From NCBI GenBank assembly GCA_004362315.1, contig SNWL01000003.1, positions 806,001 to 870,000 of the forward strand: DNA of 64,000 bases. Direction: 5' to 3'. Below the pieces are notes generated by a model. It worked only from the letters and a program-made list of their open reading frames with translations. It had not been told where the DNA came from and made no database searches. Positions 30,107-39,491 of this stretch are shown in pieces. Every line of letters starts with the position of its first letter. Positions within the stretch are counted from its first letter, which is position 1. This DNA comes from Mycobacterium sp. BK086 (lineage in GTDB: Bacteria; Actinomycetota; Actinomycetes; Mycobacteriales; Mycobacteriaceae). A program made the position numbers and the translations under genes.

Positions 30107-30829
30107 TCAGTTGATGATTTGTCCGTCTCTCATACGGACGACACGGCTCGCTTCGTCGGCCACCGTGGGATCGTGGGTGCTGGCGACGACCGTGACGCCA
30201 AGCGTCGAACACAGGTCGCGCAGCATGCGCACCACCGTCTCCCCCGTGCGGTGGTCGAGATTTGCCGTCGGCTCGTCGGCAAGAACGAGCGTGGGGCTAC
30301 TGATCAGCGACCGCGCGATCGCGGTGCGCTGCTGTTCACCACCCGACATCTTGGTCGGCTGGTGATGTACGCGGTGGCTCAGGCCGACGAGGTCGAGCAG
30401 CTCCAACGCCCTCTGTCGCAACGACTTGCGGTCGTAGGGCTCGAACATCAATGGCAGTTCCACGTTTTCGACCGCCGACAGGAACGGGATCAGATTGTAG
30501 CTCTGGAAGATGAACCCGATCGTGTCGTGGCGCAGCGCGGCGAACTGGCTCTCGGTCAGCTTGGCCGTGTCGCGACCGGCGATCGTCACCGAGCCCTTGG
30601 TGGGCCGGTCGAGGCCGCCGATGATATTCAGCAGGGTCGACTTGCCCGAACCACTCGGGCCCATCAAGCAGACGAATTCGCCTGGCATGACGGTCAGTTC
30701 GGCGGCGATCAGGGCCTTGACCACCTCGTCGCCGAGCTTGTGCAGCTTCCATACATCGCTGATCTCGATCACCGGCGACGGCTCGGGCGACGGCGCGATA
30801 TCCGGGGTGGCGTCTTCGACTGCGGTCAT
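30107..30829 (-). CDS. ABC transporter ATP-binding protein (MacB/LolD type)
   Basis: The 240-residue ATPase has Walker A GPSGSGKST at 57-65, Q-loop FIFQSYNL at about 107-114, signature MSGGEQQRTAIAR from 161, Walker B LVLADEPTANLD from 181, and the switch histidine in VASTHDP. The QSYNL and LADEPTANLD forms are typical of the MacB/LolD/FtsE group that works with FtsX-type permeases. The start at 30829 is two bases from the stop of the upstream permease gene, so the frame extension to 30883 is not used. It pairs with the two permease genes upstream. Confidence 0.94.
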   Translation of the reverse strand: MTAVEDATPDIAPSPEPSPVIEISDVWKLHKLGDEVVKALIAAELTVMPGEFVCLMGPSGSGKSTLLNIIGGLDRPTKGSVTIAGRDTAKLTESQFAALRHDTIGFIFQSYNLIPFLSAVENVELPLMFEPYDRKSLRQRALELLDLVGLSHRVHHQPTKMSGGEQQRTAIARSLISSPTLVLADEPTANLDHRTGETVVRMLRDLCSTLGVTVVASTHDPTVADEASRVVRMRDGQIIN

Positions 30830-30831
30830 GT

Positions 30832-31398
30832 CTAACCTCCGGTCGACAGGGAGCGGATGGGGGGACGCGACGCCGCGTTCCACGTGGGCACGATGCTGGT
30901 AGCGAGGGCGGCGATGATGCTCACGATCACGGCGATCGCCGAGCCGAGGCCGAGTCCGGCCGAGGAGACCCCGGTGGGGACCAGGCCGAGGACGCCGAGC
31001 ACGATCGCCGCGATGACGGCCAGCACGACGCCGGCCACGGCACCGAGTACGGCAGTGACCGCGGGTTCGACGAGCAGGGCGGCGATTACGGGCCTGCGGG
31101 GTACGCCGGTGGCTCCGAGGACGCCGAGTTCACGGGTGCGGTGAGCAATGGTCCGGGTGGTCGCGACGGCAACCTCGACGACTCCGACGAGCAGCACCGT
31201 GATCGCGATCAGGATGACCGCACGGCCGATCTCGGCGGCATGGCCCAGGGATGCCGACTGGGCCTGGATGCCCGCCGACATGCCGAAGACGATGACGACC
31301 AGGAAGGCGCCCGTCGCGGTGGTCACGATCGGCAGCACCATTTCACGCACCCGCCGCCGCGCGGACAACCAGCCGTAGGACAGTCCGAACTTGATCAT
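30832..31398 (-). CDS. FtsX-like ABC permease, short form
   Basis: The 188-residue protein is the C-terminal three-helix half of an FtsX/MacB permease. One hydrophobic helix near residues 22-40 is followed by RAVILIAITVLLVGVVEVAVATTRTIAHRTRELGVLGATGVPRR, the conserved coupling region, and two further helices. It lacks the large extracytoplasmic domain of the companion permease. Its ATG overlaps the upstream permease stop by one base (TGATG), and the ATPase follows after two bases, so the three are surely a unit. Confidence 0.85.
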   Translation of the reverse strand: MIKFGLSYGWLSARRRVREMVLPIVTTATGAFLVVIVFGMSAGIQAQSASLGHAAEIGRAVILIAITVLLVGVVEVAVATTRTIAHRTRELGVLGATGVPRRPVIAALLVEPAVTAVLGAVAGVVLAVIAAIVLGVLGLVPTGVSSAGLGLGSAIAVIVSIIAALATSIVPTWNAASRPPIRSLSTGG

Positions 31399-32567
31399 CA
31401 GCGCGCTCCGAGCAGGTCGACCGGACGGTTCTGCAGCAACCGGTGCACGGGGATCAACGCGCCGACGATCGACATCGCGGGCAGGAAGCCGGCCACCATA
31501 CCGGCGGCCTGCAGCCAGGCGATCGGGGTGGCGATGCCCGGGATCACCAGCCACACAGCGATTCCCGCGGTCAGCACGCCCAACACGTAGGCCGCCACGA
31601 ACACGACGGCGGACTCCACCAGGAAGAAGTAGAGCACTTCGTCGGCCAGGCCGATGCTGGACATGATGCCGAATTCACGCCTGCGCTCCTGCACCGCCGC
31701 GAGGAAGGACGACACGGCGATGATGAAGCCCAGCACCAAGCCGATGATCGAAATGATGCCCAGCGTCGAACTGGTGACCTTGCCGGAGAACAGCGCCGAA
31801 TACTTCTGGTCGAACGTCAGCGGGCCGTTTCCGCCCACCGTGTCATAGATGAGGCCGGCCCCGGCCGGGTCGGGTTTGACGGACGGGTCCGACGTCGAGG
31901 ACAGACCGACCGCGCCGCCGAAGGTGGTGCCCAGAGTGCGACTCTTCTCCTGGCCCGCCGGCGCGTAGACCGTCCACCACCCGTTGTCTCCCACGATCGA
32001 CGCGGCAAGCGGTGTCGTCACCGTCACCGACTGGCCGCCACCACCGACCCGCACTACGAGAGACTGGCCGCCCACGACGATGGGGTCACCGTCGTGAACG
32101 CCCAGCCGCTGTGCCACCTCTGAGCCCAAAACTGCTTGGCCAGTAGCAGTTTCGTCGCTCCCCCGCAACGAGACCGGCGTCCCGTTGATTTCGGCCGTAC
32201 CCGACAGCGTCTTGATCGCACGCCACCCCCCAGGGGCGTCGATCGCGGGTGCGGGCCCGTCGGCTACCAGTGCCTGCACCGTGCTGTCGTAGTGCACTCC
32301 GGCGGCCGGAACCGCCCAGAGCTGTGCGCCACCGAGCACCTCGGTCACCGAGTCCGCGCCGGTGATGGCGAAGCTCGACGAGATGGTGCGCACGACCGTC
32401 ACACACGTGAGGGCGAGCGCAATCCCCAGGACAGACAACACAAACCGTTCGGGCCTGCGGCGGATGTTCGCCCACGCAAAGCGGAGTAGACACACGAATG
32501 TGTTGTTCCCCGAAGAGGTGGCGATCGCCGATGGTCGCGAAATCGTTGTGGAGGCAGAGGTTTCCAC
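31398..32567 (-). CDS. FtsX-like ABC permease with extracytoplasmic domain
   Basis: The 389-residue permease follows the MacB plan. A first helix at about 40-60 (RFVLSVLGIALALTCV) precedes an extracytoplasmic MacB_PCD-like domain at about 70-265, including EVLGGAQLWAVPAAGV and repeated Gly/Thr-rich strands. Three C-terminal helices carry the ERRREFGIMSSIGLADE coupling helix. The start is the GTG at 32567, the first start available; the N-terminal 25 residues look poorly conserved and the true start could be slightly internal. It heads the five-gene amine oxidase operon. Confidence 0.88.
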   Translation of the reverse strand: METSASTTISRPSAIATSSGNNTFVCLLRFAWANIRRRPERFVLSVLGIALALTCVTVVRTISSSFAITGADSVTEVLGGAQLWAVPAAGVHYDSTVQALVADGPAPAIDAPGGWRAIKTLSGTAEINGTPVSLRGSDETATGQAVLGSEVAQRLGVHDGDPIVVGGQSLVVRVGGGGQSVTVTTPLAASIVGDNGWWTVYAPAGQEKSRTLGTTFGGAVGLSSTSDPSVKPDPAGAGLIYDTVGGNGPLTFDQKYSALFSGKVTSSTLGIISIIGLVLGFIIAVSSFLAAVQERRREFGIMSSIGLADEVLYFFLVESAVVFVAAYVLGVLTAGIAVWLVIPGIATPIAWLQAAGMVAGFLPAMSIVGALIPVHRLLQNRPVDLLGAR

Positions 32568-32644
32568 ATCGACAATATTCTGCTCGCCCTGTTTCGCGGA
32601 CCGAAGCCGCTGATGTCGGTCCGGTTACGCCACCGGCCCCGCTG

Positions 32645-34054
32645 TTAAATCAACGTGTCGACGCGAGGCCACGGTTTGGCCTCTTCGAGTTCGTACGCCA
32701 GCTCCAGCAGCCGCCGCTCGTGGCCGAGTGGACCGGCCAGCATCATGCCGACCGGCATCCCGGACGCGGATTGGCCCAGCGGCAACGAGATTGCCGGCTC
32801 CCCCGTCGCGTTCTGCAGCGGCGTGAAGGCCACCCAGTCGATCAGGCGGTCGATGATCTGTTGGTAGTCCGCGGTGGGGTCCAGGTGCCCGATGCGCGGC
32901 GTCTCATCGGCCAGCGTGGGCATCAGCAGCACGTCGTAGGTCTGGTAGAGCCGGGCGGTGACCCGACGCAGCCGACGCAGCCGGGTGATAGCGACCGGCA
33001 ATTTGTGGAGGTTGCGACTGGCGTGCCGGTCGAGCCCCAGGGTGAGGTTGTCCAGCTTGGTCTTGTCGAAGCTCTCACCGAACGTCTTCTGGCCGGTGCG
33101 CACCAGGGTCATCGCCAAAAGCGCCCAGTACAAGAGGAAGTCGTCCAGGAAATAGCGCGGCACCGGCGGCTGGTCGAGGTATTCGACACTATGGCCAAGT
33201 CCCGCAAGCAGTTCGGCGGTCTGCAGGGTGATGTCGCGGACGCTCGGAGCGGCTTGCCGCACCACCGAGGACGTGACGACCGCGACGCGCAGCCGCGCGG
33301 TGCCCGGGCCGGTGACGGCGCCGATCGGCTGCAGCCGGCGGTTGCGCCAGATGCGTTCGGTCTCCCGGTAGAACGCGGCGGTGTCGCGCACGGTGCGGGT
33401 GAGCACGCCGTCGTTGACGATGCGCACCGGCATCTGCCGGGTCATCTTGTCCAGCGGCAACCGGCCGCGCGACGGCTTGAGCCCGACGAGGCCGTTGCAC
33501 GCCGCGGGAATTCGGATGGACCCGCCGCCGTCGTTGGCGTGGGCGATCGGCACCACGCCGGCGGCCACGAAGGCGCCCGAGCCCGACGACGACGCACCCG
33601 CCGTGAAGTCGGTATCCCACGGGTTGCGGACCGCGCCGATGCGGGGATGCTCGGCCGAGGCGCTGAAACCGAACTCCGAGAGTTGGGTCTTCCCGAGCGG
33701 CACCAGTCCGGTGGCCAGGAAGAAGGCCGCGAAGTCACCGTGCGCGGTGTGCGGGCGGGGCTCCCACGCGTCGGTGCCCTGCATGGTCGGCATGCCCTCG
33801 ACGTCGACGTTGTCCTTGATGAACGTCGGTACGCCGTCGAAGTAGCCACGCCCGCCCGCGTAGGCCCGGGCCAGCGCCCGCTCGAAGGTCTGGTGCGCCA
33901 GGCCGTTGAGGATCGGATTGACCTTCTCGGTGCGGGCGATCGCGGCCTCGACCAGTTCCGGCCGGGACACCTTGCCGGTGCGCAGGGCGTCGACCAGGGC
34001 TACCGCATCCAGGGTGCCGAGGGCGTCGTCGCCGAAGGCATTCACGTGCTGCAT
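32645..34054 (-). CDS. amiC: amidase of the amidase-signature family (AmiC type)
   Basis: The 469-residue hydrolase cleaves carboxamides. The Ser-cisSer-Lys triad is visible: K80 in PTFIKDNVD, the cis serine at S155/S156 in GASSSGSG, and nucleophile S179 in GGGSIRIPA. Length agrees with M. tuberculosis AmiC (Rv2888c), which holds the same position ahead of tsf-rpsB. The ATG at 34054 is preferred, since upstream residues would overlap the next gene region with no motif. It follows the luciferase-like gene after 41 bases, and the amine oxidase operon follows it. Confidence 0.93.
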   Translation of the reverse strand: MQHVNAFGDDALGTLDAVALVDALRTGKVSRPELVEAAIARTEKVNPILNGLAHQTFERALARAYAGGRGYFDGVPTFIKDNVDVEGMPTMQGTDAWEPRPHTAHGDFAAFFLATGLVPLGKTQLSEFGFSASAEHPRIGAVRNPWDTDFTAGASSSGSGAFVAAGVVPIAHANDGGGSIRIPAACNGLVGLKPSRGRLPLDKMTRQMPVRIVNDGVLTRTVRDTAAFYRETERIWRNRRLQPIGAVTGPGTARLRVAVVTSSVVRQAAPSVRDITLQTAELLAGLGHSVEYLDQPPVPRYFLDDFLLYWALLAMTLVRTGQKTFGESFDKTKLDNLTLGLDRHASRNLHKLPVAITRLRRLRRVTARLYQTYDVLLMPTLADETPRIGHLDPTADYQQIIDRLIDWVAFTPLQNATGEPAISLPLGQSASGMPVGMMLAGPLGHERRLLELAYELEEAKPWPRVDTLI

Positions 34055-34095
34055 TCGGTCGACGCTAGCAGGCACGTGTTCAATAACGGCCCGGC

Positions 34096-34959
34096 TCACC
34101 CGGGAAGGTCGGCCGCCACCGCTTCCAGCGCCGCCAGGTGGCCGTCGACTCCGACCAGGCCCGCGCCCATCGTGTTGATCGAGACGTGGGTGGCGCCGGC
34201 CGTGCGCCACGCGTCGAGCTCCTCGCCGACGGTGTCGCGCCCGCGAGACCAGTCGACCCGGCCCTCCATGCCCAGCGCGGCCGGATCGCGTCCTGCGGCA
34301 ACCGCTGCCCGCTCAACGGCGGCACGCGCCTCGTCGAGCCCGTGCGCCGGCGGTATCATCGGGAACCAGCCGTCACCGAGACGCCCAGCGCGTTCGTAGG
34401 CTTTCGGCGAGGCGGCACCGAACCACACCGGGATGGGCCGCTGCACCGGCAGCGGCGCGATGCCCGCTCCGGTGATCGTGTGATAGCGCCCCTCGAGCGT
34501 CACCGATTGTTCGGTCCAGAGCCTGCGCATCACGTCGACCTGTTCCTCGGACCGGCGGCCGCGATTGGAAAAGCCTTCGCCGAGCGCCTCGTATTCGACT
34601 GCGTTCCACCCCAATCCGATTCCGAGCCGCAGCCGGCCGCCGCTGAGCAGATCCACCTCGGCGGCCTGCTTGGCGACCAGAGCGGTCTGACGCTGAGGAA
34701 GGATGATCACCCCGGTCACCAGCTCCACGGTCGTGGTGACCGCCGCGAGGTAGCCGAACATCACCAGCGGTTCGTGGAAGGTGGTGTGGACGTCATAGGG
34801 CCCGGCCCAGCCCTCGTGCACGTCGCGGTCGGCGCCCAGCACGTGGTCGTAGGCCAGGATGTGGGTGAACCCCAGCTCCTCGACCCGCTGCCCGTAGGCG
34901 CGGACCGCGCCGGCGTCGCCGCCGAGTTCGGTCTGGGGGAAGGTGACTCCGATGCGCAT
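34096..34959 (-). CDS. LLM-class F420-dependent oxidoreductase
   Basis: The 287-residue TIM-barrel protein is of the bacterial luciferase-like family that in mycobacteria usually uses F420. The start MRIGVTFPQTELGG, the HILAYDHVLG segment, TGVIILPQRQTALVAKQAAEVD and RLRLGIGLGWNAVEYEALGE are all family hallmarks. VWFGAASPKAYERAGRLGDGWFP follows. Substrate unknown. It is on the same strand as amiC and is separated from tsf by a strong terminator, so it probably has its own promoter. Confidence 0.9.
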   Translation of the reverse strand: MRIGVTFPQTELGGDAGAVRAYGQRVEELGFTHILAYDHVLGADRDVHEGWAGPYDVHTTFHEPLVMFGYLAAVTTTVELVTGVIILPQRQTALVAKQAAEVDLLSGGRLRLGIGLGWNAVEYEALGEGFSNRGRRSEEQVDVMRRLWTEQSVTLEGRYHTITGAGIAPLPVQRPIPVWFGAASPKAYERAGRLGDGWFPMIPPAHGLDEARAAVERAAVAAGRDPAALGMEGRVDWSRGRDTVGEELDAWRTAGATHVSINTMGAGLVGVDGHLAALEAVAADLPG

Positions 34960-35004
34960 GGCTCATCCAACCGCAGGCGGTTCGCGATGCTTCCCGAGAA
35001 TGGC

Positions 35005-35048
35005 AAAACCCCGCGTCGCCGGGATCGCCGGAGGTGACGCGGGGTTTT
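35005..35048 (-). terminator. intrinsic terminator after rpsB-tsf
   Basis: A perfect 13-base stem, AAAACCCCGCGTC (35005-35017) pairing with GACGCGGGGTTTT (35036-35048), lies 34 bases past the tsf stop. On the minus strand the last pairs give TTTT. The 18-base loop region can itself fold. It is the clearest rho-independent terminator of the window and should end the rpsB-tsf transcript. Confidence 0.85.
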
Positions 35049-35082
35049 CCAGTGGGCCGCTTGATGCGCGGCCCAAGTTTTG

Positions 35083-35898
35083 TCAGGCCTGGCCGACCTC
35101 GAAGCGGGCGAACCGTGTGACGGTCACGCCGGCCTCGTCGAGCAGCGCCTTGACGGTCTTCTTGTTGTCGGACACCGACGGCTGCTCGAGCAGCACGACG
35201 TCCTTGTAGAAGCCGGTGACGCGACCCTCGATGATCTTGGGCAGCGCCTGCTCGGGCTTGCCCTCGGCCTTGGCCGTCTCCTCGGCGATGTGGCGCTCGT
35301 TGGCCACGATGTCGGCGGGGACGTCCTCACGGGTCAGGTACTTGGCCTTGAGCGCGGCGATCTGCAGGGCCACGGCGTGCGCCGCCTCCTTGCCGTCACC
35401 GGTGTACTCGACCAAGACACCCACGGCGGGCGGCAGGTCGGCGGCACGCTTGTGCAGGTAGGCCTCGACGGTGCCGTCGAAGTACGCCGCACGGCGCAGT
35501 TCGAGCTTCTCGCCGATCTTGGCCGACAGCTCGGCGACGGCCTGCTCGACGGTCTTGTCGCCGATCTTGGCGGCCTTGAGGGCCTCCACGTCGGCGGCCT
35601 TGGACTCCAGGGCAGCTGCGACGACATCGTCGGCCAGCTTCTGGAATTCGGCGTTCTTGGCGACGAAGTCGGTCTCGGAGTTGAGCTCGATCAGCGCACC
35701 GCCCTTGGCCGCGACCAGACCTTCGGCGGTCGCGCGCTCCGCGCGCTTGCCGACGTCCTTGGCGCCCTTGATGCGCAGCGCTTCGACGGCCTTGTCGAAG
35801 TCACCGTCGTTTTCGGCGAGGGCATTCTTGCAGTCGAGCATGCCCGCGCCGGTGAGCTCCCGGAGCCGCTTGACGTCGGCAGCGGTGTAGTTAGCCAT
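35083..35898 (-). CDS. tsf: translation elongation factor Ts
   Basis: The 271-residue protein exchanges guanine nucleotides on EF-Tu. The N-terminal UBA-like part contains [25 protein letters not shown], and the core contains the [14 protein letters not shown] and [27 protein letters not shown] segments. It follows rpsB by 16 bases, the standard rpsB-tsf arrangement, and is followed by a strong intrinsic terminator. Confidence 0.98.
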   Translation of the reverse strand: MANYTAADVKRLRELTGAGMLDCKNALAENDGDFDKAVEALRIKGAKDVGKRAERATAEGLVAAKGGALIELNSETDFVAKNAEFQKLADDVVAAALESKAADVEALKAAKIGDKTVEQAVAELSAKIGEKLELRRAAYFDGTVEAYLHKRAADLPPAVGVLVEYTGDGKEAAHAVALQIAALKAKYLTREDVPADIVANERHIAEETAKAEGKPEQALPKIIEGRVTGFYKDVVLLEQPSVSDNKKTVKALLDEAGVTVTRFARFEVGQA

Positions 35899-35914
35899 GT
35901 GGCCTTCCTATGAA

Positions 35915-36739
35915 TTAAGAAGCGTCAGTGGTGGTTTCAGCGGCTGGCGCAGCCTCATCGGGGGCCGTCGCGGTTGCGCTGGCAAGCAGCTCCTGCTCCC
36001 ACTCGGCCAGCGGTTCGGCTGCGGCTTCAGGCTTGTCGCCCGCACCGGCGCCGGAACGAGCCTTCAGGCCCTCGGCCACCGCGGAGGCAATCACCTTGGT
36101 CAGCAGGGCTGCCGAGCGGATCGCGTCGTCATTACCCGGGATCGGGTAGTTGACCTGATCGGGATCGCAGTTGGTGTCCAGGATCGCGATGACCGGGATG
36201 CCCAACTTGATGGCCTCGCTGACAGCGAGGTGCTCCTTGTTGGTGTCGACGACCCAGACGGCCGAGGGAACCTTGGCCATGTCGCGGATACCACCGAGGC
36301 TGCGCTCGAGCTTGTTCTTCTCACGCGTGAGCATGAGGATTTCCTTCTTGGTGCGACCCTCGAAGCCACCGGTCTGCTCCATGCCCTCAAGTTCCTTGAG
36401 GCGCTGCAGACGCTTGTGGACGGTGGAGAAGTTCGTGAGCATGCCGCCCAGCCAGCGCTGGTTCACGTAGGGCATGCCGACGCGAGTCGCTTCTTCGGCG
36501 ATGGATTCCTGCGCCTGCTTCTTGGTGCCGACGAACATGATGGAACCGCCGTGGGCGACGGTCTCCTTGACGAACTCGTAAGCCTGATCGATGTAGGTCA
36601 GCGTCTGCTGCAGATCGATGATGTAGATGCCGTTGCGGTCGGTGAAGATGAACCGCTTCATCTTGGGGTTCCAGCGTCGGGTCTGATGCCCGAAGTGCGT
36701 GCCGCTGTCAAGCAGCTGCTTCATGGTTACAACAGCCAT
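35915..36739 (-). CDS. rpsB: 30S ribosomal protein S2
   Basis: The 274-residue protein begins [18 protein letters not shown] after a five-residue lead and shows [24 protein letters not shown] and [10 protein letters not shown], all S2 signatures. A low-complexity Ala/Glu/Thr tail of about 45 residues extends past the globular domain, as in other actinobacteria. The ATG at 36739 has GAGG before it. It starts the rpsB-tsf operon and has a roughly 190-base leader. Confidence 0.98.
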   Translation of the reverse strand: MAVVTMKQLLDSGTHFGHQTRRWNPKMKRFIFTDRNGIYIIDLQQTLTYIDQAYEFVKETVAHGGSIMFVGTKKQAQESIAEEATRVGMPYVNQRWLGGMLTNFSTVHKRLQRLKELEGMEQTGGFEGRTKKEILMLTREKNKLERSLGGIRDMAKVPSAVWVVDTNKEHLAVSEAIKLGIPVIAILDTNCDPDQVNYPIPGNDDAIRSAALLTKVIASAVAEGLKARSGAGAGDKPEAAAEPLAEWEQELLASATATAPDEAAPAAETTTDAS

Positions 36740-36930
36740 GATTGGCCATACCTCTTAGGTTGTCGGTTGCCGCCCGGCTTCGGGTGAAGCCAAGCCCTGG
36801 CGCCTGAGGCATGCCGACCCGGCCGAAACATCTCAGACGGGACCAACCGGCATGCGTTGTGCAAGTCAATGAAGCGGACTTGCGGAACAGACGCGCGAAG
36901 TCAACCCGCTCGCGCGAGTTGCGGATCAAA
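36740..36930 (-). promoter_or_regulatory. rpsB upstream region / possible r-protein leader
   Basis: No gene is seen here. The minus strand contains a perfect hairpin GGCTTC-ACCC-GAAGCC (36776-36791) and several GC-rich complementary stretches between the likely promoter zone near 36920-36960 and the rpsB start. S2 represses its own operon through the leader in several bacteria, so an autoregulatory structure is possible, but no known S2 leader motif was identified. Confidence 0.3.
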
Positions 36931-37033
36931 GTTTACACCGCCGCAACGGGTGCTTTGTCCACAGCGGCTGGCCGGTCCACAGTGTGCCGTTCCCGGGCTA
37001 CCGCTCGGCCGGTTGGGGCGCTGAATTGGAGTG

Positions 37034-37531
37034 ATGCGAGTCTTCGCGGTGCTTGCGGCCGCTGTGCTGCTATCCGCGGGCGTCGGCCGGGCCGATTCCG
37101 GACGACTGGTGTGGCCACTGCGACCCCCGCCGGCGGTGACCAGGACATTCGACGCTCCCTCCCCGGACTGGCAGCCCGGACACCGCGGCGTGGACCTGGC
37201 CGGGGCGCCCGGGCAGCCGGTCTATGCCGCCGGACCGGCGACGGTGGTGTTCGCCGGCACGCTGGCCGGACGCCCGGTGGTGTCGCTGGCCCATGCCGGC
37301 GGGCTGCGGACCAGCTACGAACCGGTCGAGGCCTCTGTGCGGGCCGGACAGCTGGTGGACACGTCGACCGCGCTGGGTCGACTGTTGCCTGGTCACGCGG
37401 GGTGCCCGGCGCAGGCTTGCCTGCACTGGGGCGCGATGTGGGGTCCGGCGTCACGGGCCGACTACGTCGACCCGCTGGGTCTGCTGGGCAGCACACCGGT
37501 CCGGCTCAAGCCGCTGACGGGATCTAGCTGA
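37034..37531 (+). CDS. secreted M23-like peptidase-fold protein (Rv2891 position)
   Basis: The 165-residue product has a signal peptide (VFAVLAAAVLLSAGVGRADS) and a LytM/M23 domain. The first metal-ligand pair is seen in GHRGVDLAG. At the usual HxH site the sequence is CLHWG, so the second histidine is kept but the first is a cysteine. It probably binds peptidoglycan and may be a degenerate or altered hydrolase. GTG at 37031 is an alternative start one codon earlier. It is divergent from rpsB, and its 3' end overlaps the next gene's 3' end by eight bases. Confidence 0.85.
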   Translation: MRVFAVLAAAVLLSAGVGRADSGRLVWPLRPPPAVTRTFDAPSPDWQPGHRGVDLAGAPGQPVYAAGPATVVFAGTLAGRPVVSLAHAGGLRTSYEPVEASVRAGQLVDTSTALGRLLPGHAGCPAQACLHWGAMWGPASRADYVDPLGLLGSTPVRLKPLTGSS

Positions 37532-37991
37532 GCGTGTAGGCGTCGTGGGACACCTGGAACGACCTGCCGGACTTGCTGTCGGCGCAGGTGACCCCGGCCC
37601 GCTCGATCGTGCAGGTGATGCTGCCCACTGAGCGCCGTGCGCCGTAATCGAGGGTCGGGGGCGCGTACTGCCCGGTGAAGAACAGCTGACTCATGACGAA
37701 CCCGAAGCAGGGCGCCTGGCCTTCGGCGAGCTGAAGGTTCTCACCCCCAGGTTCGCCGATGGCCCCGGGAACGTTGGCGCGCGGGCAGGTGTCGGACTCC
37801 GGGGTGGCCCAGCTGTGCTCGTTGACCTTGCACCAGGCGAAGGCCGTGCGATCCGGGGCCGTGCCGAGTTGGCAGCCGACGTTCCCGGATGGGGACAGGA
37901 ATTGAATCCTCGAGTTCGCCGCGTAGGCGTTCGGCGCCATGGCCACGGTCGTCAGTGCTGCCGCCGCGGCGACCATCGCGATTCTGAACAT
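37524..37991 (-). CDS. small secreted protein of unknown function
   Basis: The 155-residue protein has a signal peptide ([23 protein letters not shown], cleavage near residue 24). The mature part of about 130 residues contains eight cysteines, which suggests disulfide bonds outside the cell. [11 protein letters not shown] and [18 protein letters not shown] are its most distinctive segments. The form resembles the mycobacterial secreted proteins annotated only as conserved exported. The ATG at 37991 is preferred because longer versions would run into the selO promoter. It converges on the M23-like gene and is divergent from selO. Confidence 0.75.
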   Translation of the reverse strand: MFRIAMVAAAAALTTVAMAPNAYAANSRIQFLSPSGNVGCQLGTAPDRTAFAWCKVNEHSWATPESDTCPRANVPGAIGEPGGENLQLAEGQAPCFGFVMSQLFFTGQYAPPTLDYGARRSVGSITCTIERAGVTCADSKSGRSFQVSHDAYTLS

Positions 37992-38056
37992 GGCGGAAGT
38001 CCACTGCGCCGTCGGGGCTACCGAACCCAAGTTCGGCGTCCGTAGGCTGGTCAGCG

Positions 38057-39487
38057 ATGAGCATCGCGCCTGACACGACCGTCGTCCTCGGCCACCGATT
38101 CGCCACCGAGGTGCCCGAAATCGCGCTGCCCTGGCAGGCCGAGTCCGCACCCGATCCGCGCGTGCTGGTGCTCAACGAGTCGCTGGCCGCGGAGCTGGGC
38201 CTGGATCCCGCGTGGCTGCGCAGTCCCGACGGAATCGGTCTTCTCGTCGGGACTCGTCTGCCTGAGGATTCCGAACCCGTCGCCCAGGGATATGCCGGCC
38301 ACCAGTTCGGCGGCTGGGTGCCGCGCCTGGGCGACGGTCGCGCCCTGCTGCTGGGCGAACTCGTCGATGCCGAAGGCCGGTTGCGCGACCTGCATCTCAA
38401 GGGATCGGGGCGCACCCCTTTCGCCCGCGGCGGCGACGGGCTGGCGGCGGTCGGGCCGATGCTGCGCGAATACCTGATCAGCGAAGCGATGTATGCACTG
38501 GGCATTCCGACCACCCGCTCGCTGTCCGTGGTGGCCACCGGGCGCACTGTCCAGCGCGAAACCGCTTTGGACGGTGCCGTTCTGGCTCGCGTCGCGGCCA
38601 GCCATCTGCGCGTCGGTAGCTTCCAATTCGTCGGCGCGTCAGGCGATCTCGCGGTATTGCGCCGCCTTGCCGACCACGCGATCAGCAGGCACTACCCCGC
38701 CGCCGCCCAGGCCGACAATCCCTATCTGACCCTGCTGGATTCCGTGGTCGCCGCGCAGGCGAGCCTCATCGCGCGGTGGATGCTCGTCGGATTCATCCAC
38801 GGCGTGATGAACACCGACAACATGACGATCTCGGGCGAGACGATCGACTATGGCCCGTGCGCATTCATGGATGCCTTCGACCCGAGGACGGTGTTCAGCT
38901 CGATCGACTCGGGGGGCCGGTACGCCTACGGCAACCAGCCACCGATCGCGGTGTGGAATCTCGCCCGTTTCGCCGAAGCCTTGTTGCCGTTGATTGACGA
39001 GGACCAGGACCGGGCGGTCGAGCTGGCGATGGCGTCACTGCAGCAGTTCGAAGGGTTGTACACGGCGGCGTGGTCGGCGGGTATGCGCACGAAACTCGGG
39101 CTGCGCGACGGCATCGACAACGCGGTGGCCGAGCAGCTGGTCACCGACCTGGTGGAACTGCTCACGAGCGAGCACGTCGACTACACCTCGTTCTTTCGCG
39201 CGTTGGCAGCTGGCGTGGTCGACCCGGCATTCGCGCAGTGGGCCACCCGATGGCGCGCCCTGAACCCGGACGTGGAGGCGATGCAGCGGGTCAACCCTGT
39301 CTACATTCCGCGTAATCACCTGGTCGAGGAGGCGCTGACCGCCGCGTCGGCAGGCGACATGGAGCCGTTCGACCGCCTTGTCAGGGTGGTCAGCGCCCCG
39401 TTCGACGAACGGCCGGGTTTCGAGCGCTACGCCGATCCCGCTCCTGACGACTTCGGAAAATGCTTCCAAACCTTCTGCGGCACTTGA
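38057..39487 (+). CDS. selO: protein adenylyltransferase SelO (YdiU)
   Basis: The 476-residue pseudokinase transfers AMP from ATP to Ser, Thr or Tyr of proteins and has been linked to redox homeostasis. Family hallmarks are [51 protein letters not shown] and [19 protein letters not shown]. The C-terminus FQTFCGT carries a cysteine (C474) at the place where animal and some bacterial homologues have selenocysteine. It converges on xerC with four bases between stops. Confidence 0.95.
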   Translation: MSIAPDTTVVLGHRFATEVPEIALPWQAESAPDPRVLVLNESLAAELGLDPAWLRSPDGIGLLVGTRLPEDSEPVAQGYAGHQFGGWVPRLGDGRALLLGELVDAEGRLRDLHLKGSGRTPFARGGDGLAAVGPMLREYLISEAMYALGIPTTRSLSVVATGRTVQRETALDGAVLARVAASHLRVGSFQFVGASGDLAVLRRLADHAISRHYPAAAQADNPYLTLLDSVVAAQASLIARWMLVGFIHGVMNTDNMTISGETIDYGPCAFMDAFDPRTVFSSIDSGGRYAYGNQPPIAVWNLARFAEALLPLIDEDQDRAVELAMASLQQFEGLYTAAWSAGMRTKLGLRDGIDNAVAEQLVTDLVELLTSEHVDYTSFFRALAAGVVDPAFAQWATRWRALNPDVEAMQRVNPVYIPRNHLVEEALTAASAGDMEPFDRLVRVVSAPFDERPGFERYADPAPDDFGKCFQTFCGT

Positions 39488-39491
39488 TCGT

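Noticed and set aside
28057-30114. Long plus-strand open frame opposite the amine oxidase and permease genes
   Set aside because: Composition is charged low-complexity (His/Asp/Arg runs), typical of the antisense of hydrophobic membrane genes.
32616-32640. CCGGT/ACCGG hairpin between amiC and the ABC operon
   Set aside because: Only five pairs with an interrupted extension and no T run; too weak to call a terminator.
32498-34399. Long plus-strand open frame opposite amiC
   Set aside because: Covers the amidase-signature gene on the other strand; no start signal or domain.
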